From Hamadaea tsunoensis DSM 44101 (GTDB taxonomy: Bacteria > Actinomycetota > Actinomycetes > Mycobacteriales > Micromonosporaceae), in contig NZ_AUAX01000022.1 of assembly GCF_000428945.1 (NCBI RefSeq), forward strand, positions 88,828 through 152,827: a DNA stretch of 64,000 bases. Direction: 5' to 3'. The notes under the pieces are model-generated. The model saw only the letters and a list, made by a program, of their open reading frames with translations. It searched no databases and had not been told where the DNA came from. A program made the translations under genes and the position numbers. Positions 61,432 to 64,000 of the stretch are shown here, piece by piece (position 1 is the first letter of the stretch; each line of letters opens with the position of its first letter).

Positions 61432-62111
61432 ACGGAATGAGCCTGCTGGAGGCCAGACGCGTCACGAAGGCGTACGGGCGCACGACCGCGCTGGACGCCG
61501 TCGACCTCCGGCTCGGCGCGGGGGAGGTCGTCGCGATCACCGGCGCCTCCGGCTGCGGCAAGTCCACGCTGCTGATGTGCCTGTCGGGGATCGGCGTACC
61601 GGACTCCGGGGAGGTGTGGTTCGCCGGGGCCCGCCTCGACGACCGGCCGGAATCGGTGCGGGCACGGCTGCGGCGGACGGAGATCGGCGTACTCCTGCAG
61701 CATGGACAGCTGGTGCCGGAGTTGCCGGCGGCGGAGAACGTGGCTCTGCCCCTCCTGCTCGGGGGCGCGCGGCGGGCGGGGGCCCTGCGCGCGGCGGGAG
61801 AGTGGCTGGACCGGTTCGGGGTGGGTGAGGTGGCCGCGCTGCGGCCGGGCGAGCTGTCCGGTGGCCAGCAGCAGCGGGTCGCGCTGGCCCGCGCGCTGAT
61901 CACGAGCCCGCGCCTGCTCTTCGCCGACGAGCCCACGGGATCGCTCGACTCCGTCGCCGGCGAGGCGGTCCTGCGCGCCATGATGACCGCGGCGCGTGAC
62001 CTGTCGACGGCGGTCGTGCTGGTCACCCACGACGCCACGGTGGCCGCGTACGCCGACCGCGAACTGCACATGCGCGACGGTGCCTTCCCGGGTCAGGTGG
62101 TGCCGGCATGA
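61428..62111 (+). CDS. ABC transporter ATPase (LolD/MacB type)
   Basis: 227 aa. Walker A GASGCGKST near 44-52, Q-loop VLLQHGQLVPELPAAENV, signature LSGGQQQRVALARAL, Walker B LLFADEPTGSLDS, H-loop VLVTHD. The PTGSLDS and single-domain form place it with FtsE/LolD/MacB ATPases that pair with FtsX-like permeases. Overlaps padR (ATGA) and the permease gene (ATGA). With PadR in front the system is probably an efflux or cell-envelope export pump induced by a hydrophobic compound or peptide (inference). Confidence 0.95.
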   Translation: MNGMSLLEARRVTKAYGRTTALDAVDLRLGAGEVVAITGASGCGKSTLLMCLSGIGVPDSGEVWFAGARLDDRPESVRARLRRTEIGVLLQHGQLVPELPAAENVALPLLLGGARRAGALRAAGEWLDRFGVGEVAALRPGELSGGQQQRVALARALITSPRLLFADEPTGSLDSVAGEAVLRAMMTAARDLSTAVVLVTHDATVAAYADRELHMRDGAFPGQVVPA

Positions 62112-63820
62112 GGGCGGCGACCCTGCTCCGGCTGGCGTTCGCGGGTTCCTGGACCGACGGCGTACGCGCGGCGCTCACGGTTGTCGCGGCGTTTCTCGCC
62201 GGACTCGCCATCCTCGCGGTCGGCGTGGTGACGAACATGGCGCCGACGACCGCGATCCTGCCCGACGGCGACGGCCTTCCGCAGGAGTACCCGACGAGCT
62301 ACCGGTACACGTCGCAGTTGCTCAACGAACCGGGGCTGCGACCCGGCCTGATCATCATGGTCGCCGCGCTCGCGATCCCCGCGCTGTTCCTCATCGCGCA
62401 GGCCGCCCGCCTCGGCGGGCCCGCCCGCGACCGCCGGCTCGCCGCCCTTCGCATCGCCGGTGCGGCTCCGCAGCAGGTCCGCTGGATCGCCGGCGCCGAG
62501 CAGGGCTTCGCGGTCGCCGCCGGCGCCGTGCTGGCCGCGGTCGCGTACCCGGGGGTGCGTGCGCTGCTCGACCGGCCCGTGAACGACCCCCGCTACCTGG
62601 TCAGCGCGGTCGCGTACCACGACGGCAAGGTCGTGCAGGAGATCCCGTACTTCGCCGGGCCGTGGCGGCCGCTCCCGACGGACACCGCGCCGTCGTGGTG
62701 GAGCTGGGTCCTGCTGCTCGCGCTGCCCGTCCTCGCCGCTCTCCTCTCCCTGTACGCGTTGCGCGGCGTGATCGCCGAACCGCTGGCGGCGAGCCGGGCC
62801 GCCCGGCGTACGCGGCCGCGCTGGTGGCCGGTCTGGGCGCTCGGGGCCGGGCTGGCCGGACTGGCCCTGTGCCGCGGCTGGCTCACGGCTCTGAGGTCCG
62901 ACCCGGTCGAGGGCCGCGAACCACTGTCCACAGTGCTCCCTCATGTCGGCTCGGGGCTGAGCGTCGCGGCGATCGTCGTCGCCGTACCGTTCTGCGCGGC
63001 GGCCATCGGTCACGTGTGCGCCCGCGTCACCGCCCGGTACGCCCGCCGTCCCGCCCCGCTCCTCGCCGCCCGGCGGGTCCTCGCCGATCCCTACTCGGGC
63101 AGCCGCGCGGTCAGCGTGCTGCTGGTCGCCGCGCTGATGGTGGCCGTGTTCACCGGCGTACGCGCGCAGTTCGCGTTCGACAACGAGATCGGGGCGCTCT
63201 CCAACACCAGCCACGGCGACCCGCAGCTCGACCGGACGGTGTTCGGCCTGCTCGACGGGCTCGTCCAGGTGTTCCTCTGGATCGGCGCGGCCGGCCTGCT
63301 CATCGCGCTGACGGACCGGGCGCTGACCCGCCGGCGTACGGACGCGGCGGCCACCGCGGCCGGGGTCTCGGTGACGACACTGGCCAAGGCGAGCGTGGGA
63401 ACCGTTCTCCTGACCGCGATCCCGGGTGTCCTGCTGGGACTCGCCGTCGGGACGGCCGTGCCGTACCTGGCCCTCGATCCGGTGCAGAAGCCGGACTCGA
63501 TCGAGTACACGTGCTACGCGCACCAGTCCTCGTCCAGCGCCACGGACCCGCCGGAGGTGCCGTGTACGCCCGCCGGCATCGCCGCCCACATCGCCCTGCA
63601 GAAGTGCGCGAGCAACGGCGGAGGCCCCTGCCCGGACGCTCCGTACTCGTGGGTGAACGCGCGGACGCAGGGCCCGTGGCACGCCGTCTACCCGGCCGTC
63701 GAGTGGCTGTCCCTCCTGCGGTACGCGGGCCTGGCCCTCCTGGCGGTGGCCCTGGCGACAGCCCTCAGCCTGGTGATCGGCCGCCGTTCCCCGGCCGCCA
63801 CCGCCCTGCGTACCACCTGA
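62108..63820 (+). CDS. FtsX-like ABC permease
   Basis: 570 aa membrane protein. Hydrophobic helices at about 15-38, 79-98, 125-145, 200-225, 240-262, then a second group at about 278-300, 335-352, 385-405, 425-450 and 535-560: two FtsX-type permease halves. Two extracytoplasmic loops, the second (about 455-530) with four Cys (YTCYAHQSS, EVPCTPAG, QKCASNGGGPC) that may form disulfides. It has the LRIAGAAPQQVRWIAGAEQG cytoplasmic coupling segment. Last gene of the PadR operon. No lipoprotein or adaptor gene follows before the window ends. Confidence 0.9.
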   Translation: MRAATLLRLAFAGSWTDGVRAALTVVAAFLAGLAILAVGVVTNMAPTTAILPDGDGLPQEYPTSYRYTSQLLNEPGLRPGLIIMVAALAIPALFLIAQAARLGGPARDRRLAALRIAGAAPQQVRWIAGAEQGFAVAAGAVLAAVAYPGVRALLDRPVNDPRYLVSAVAYHDGKVVQEIPYFAGPWRPLPTDTAPSWWSWVLLLALPVLAALLSLYALRGVIAEPLAASRAARRTRPRWWPVWALGAGLAGLALCRGWLTALRSDPVEGREPLSTVLPHVGSGLSVAAIVVAVPFCAAAIGHVCARVTARYARRPAPLLAARRVLADPYSGSRAVSVLLVAALMVAVFTGVRAQFAFDNEIGALSNTSHGDPQLDRTVFGLLDGLVQVFLWIGAAGLLIALTDRALTRRRTDAAATAAGVSVTTLAKASVGTVLLTAIPGVLLGLAVGTAVPYLALDPVQKPDSIEYTCYAHQSSSSATDPPEVPCTPAGIAAHIALQKCASNGGGPCPDAPYSWVNARTQGPWHAVYPAVEWLSLLRYAGLALLAVALATALSLVIGRRSPAATALRTT

Positions 63821-63859
63821 TCCTTCCAAGACCTTCAAGATCCTTTTATGGGCATTTTG

Positions 63860-64000
63860 TCCCGGGTTCGTCGATCTCGCCTCCGCTCCTCGCGCGGGAG
63901 ACCGTTCCGGCCCCGCCAAACCCGGGCGGGGCCTCCACTGCCAGGTGAGTGGGGCGACGCATCGTCCACCGTCGCCCGGTCACCGTCTACCCCCAACCCG
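63860..64000 (+). repeat. Dispersed direct repeat RE3, copy 2
   Basis: Begins TCCCGGGTTCGTCGATCTCG and continues in register with 8087-8210 through GTGAGTGGGGCGACGCATC and CGGTCACCGT. Runs to the window edge and may continue. Confidence 0.8.

Overview
This window is very GC-rich. Genes are tightly packed and often joined by 4-bp start/stop overlaps. The gene set is typical of a filamentous actinomycete: LacI repressors with sugar ABC transporters, DivIVA-type scaffolds, polyphosphate glucokinase, FtsX/PadR export and DUF4132. Frequent CGTACG/GCGTAC words in coding DNA and the general gene set suggest Micromonosporaceae (Actinoplanes-like). That placement is inference. No tRNA, rRNA, CRISPR array or intact transposase gene was seen.

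Layout. 1-20700 is a plant-cell-wall L-arabinose region. It holds a GH127 beta-L-arabinofuranosidase with an ABC importer and divergent LacI, a secreted GH43 arabinanase/arabinofuranosidase, two paralogous LacI repressors, araB-araD-araA, a YtfQRT/YjfF-type furanose ABC transporter and a secreted carbohydrate-binding protein. 20900-25430 is a four-gene overlapping operon: cytosolic subtilisin, sigma factor, small beta-sandwich protein and TPR-CHAT caspase-like protease. 25440-32950 holds a lipoprotein, a small membrane protein, a DUF4132 pair and a fused ABC exporter. 33100-38450 holds a GH18 enzyme, ppgK, mtnA with a class II aldolase (possible methylthioribose salvage), TetR and a serine hydrolase. 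38460-46900 is a run of small regulator units: MarR with an MFS remnant, ArsR with SRPBCC and an oxidoreductase, and BlaI with an M56 peptidase, plus secreted proteins and coiled-coil proteins. 47100-52040 holds a GH71/99-like enzyme with a trefoil tail, DUF2785, LysR and an orphan pseudaminic-acid-synthase-like gene. 52570-56490 is a Trypco2 + trypsin-STAND-WD40 pair, the second candidate conflict system. 56600-63820 holds DinB, a long DivIVA coiled coil, a GH53 galactanase and a PadR-controlled ABC/FtsX system.

How it works together. Secreted GH43, GH53 and perhaps the GH71/99-like enzyme would release arabino- and galacto-oligosaccharides. The two ABC importers take up sugars, GH127 trims beta-arabinosides and AraBDA feeds the pentose phosphate pathway. 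LacI-type palindromes with a central CG lie in front of the repressor pair, inside the first codons of araB and in front of the GH53 gene.

Intergenic islands (about 5.4-6.4 kb, 8.0-8.4 kb, 20.7 kb, 48.9 kb, 52.1-52.5 kb, 57.2 kb and 63.9 kb) carry several families of dispersed palindromic repeats, some next to G-rich tandem tracts. Many genes have a TANNNT -10 box 6-8 nt before the start codon, which suggests leaderless mRNAs.
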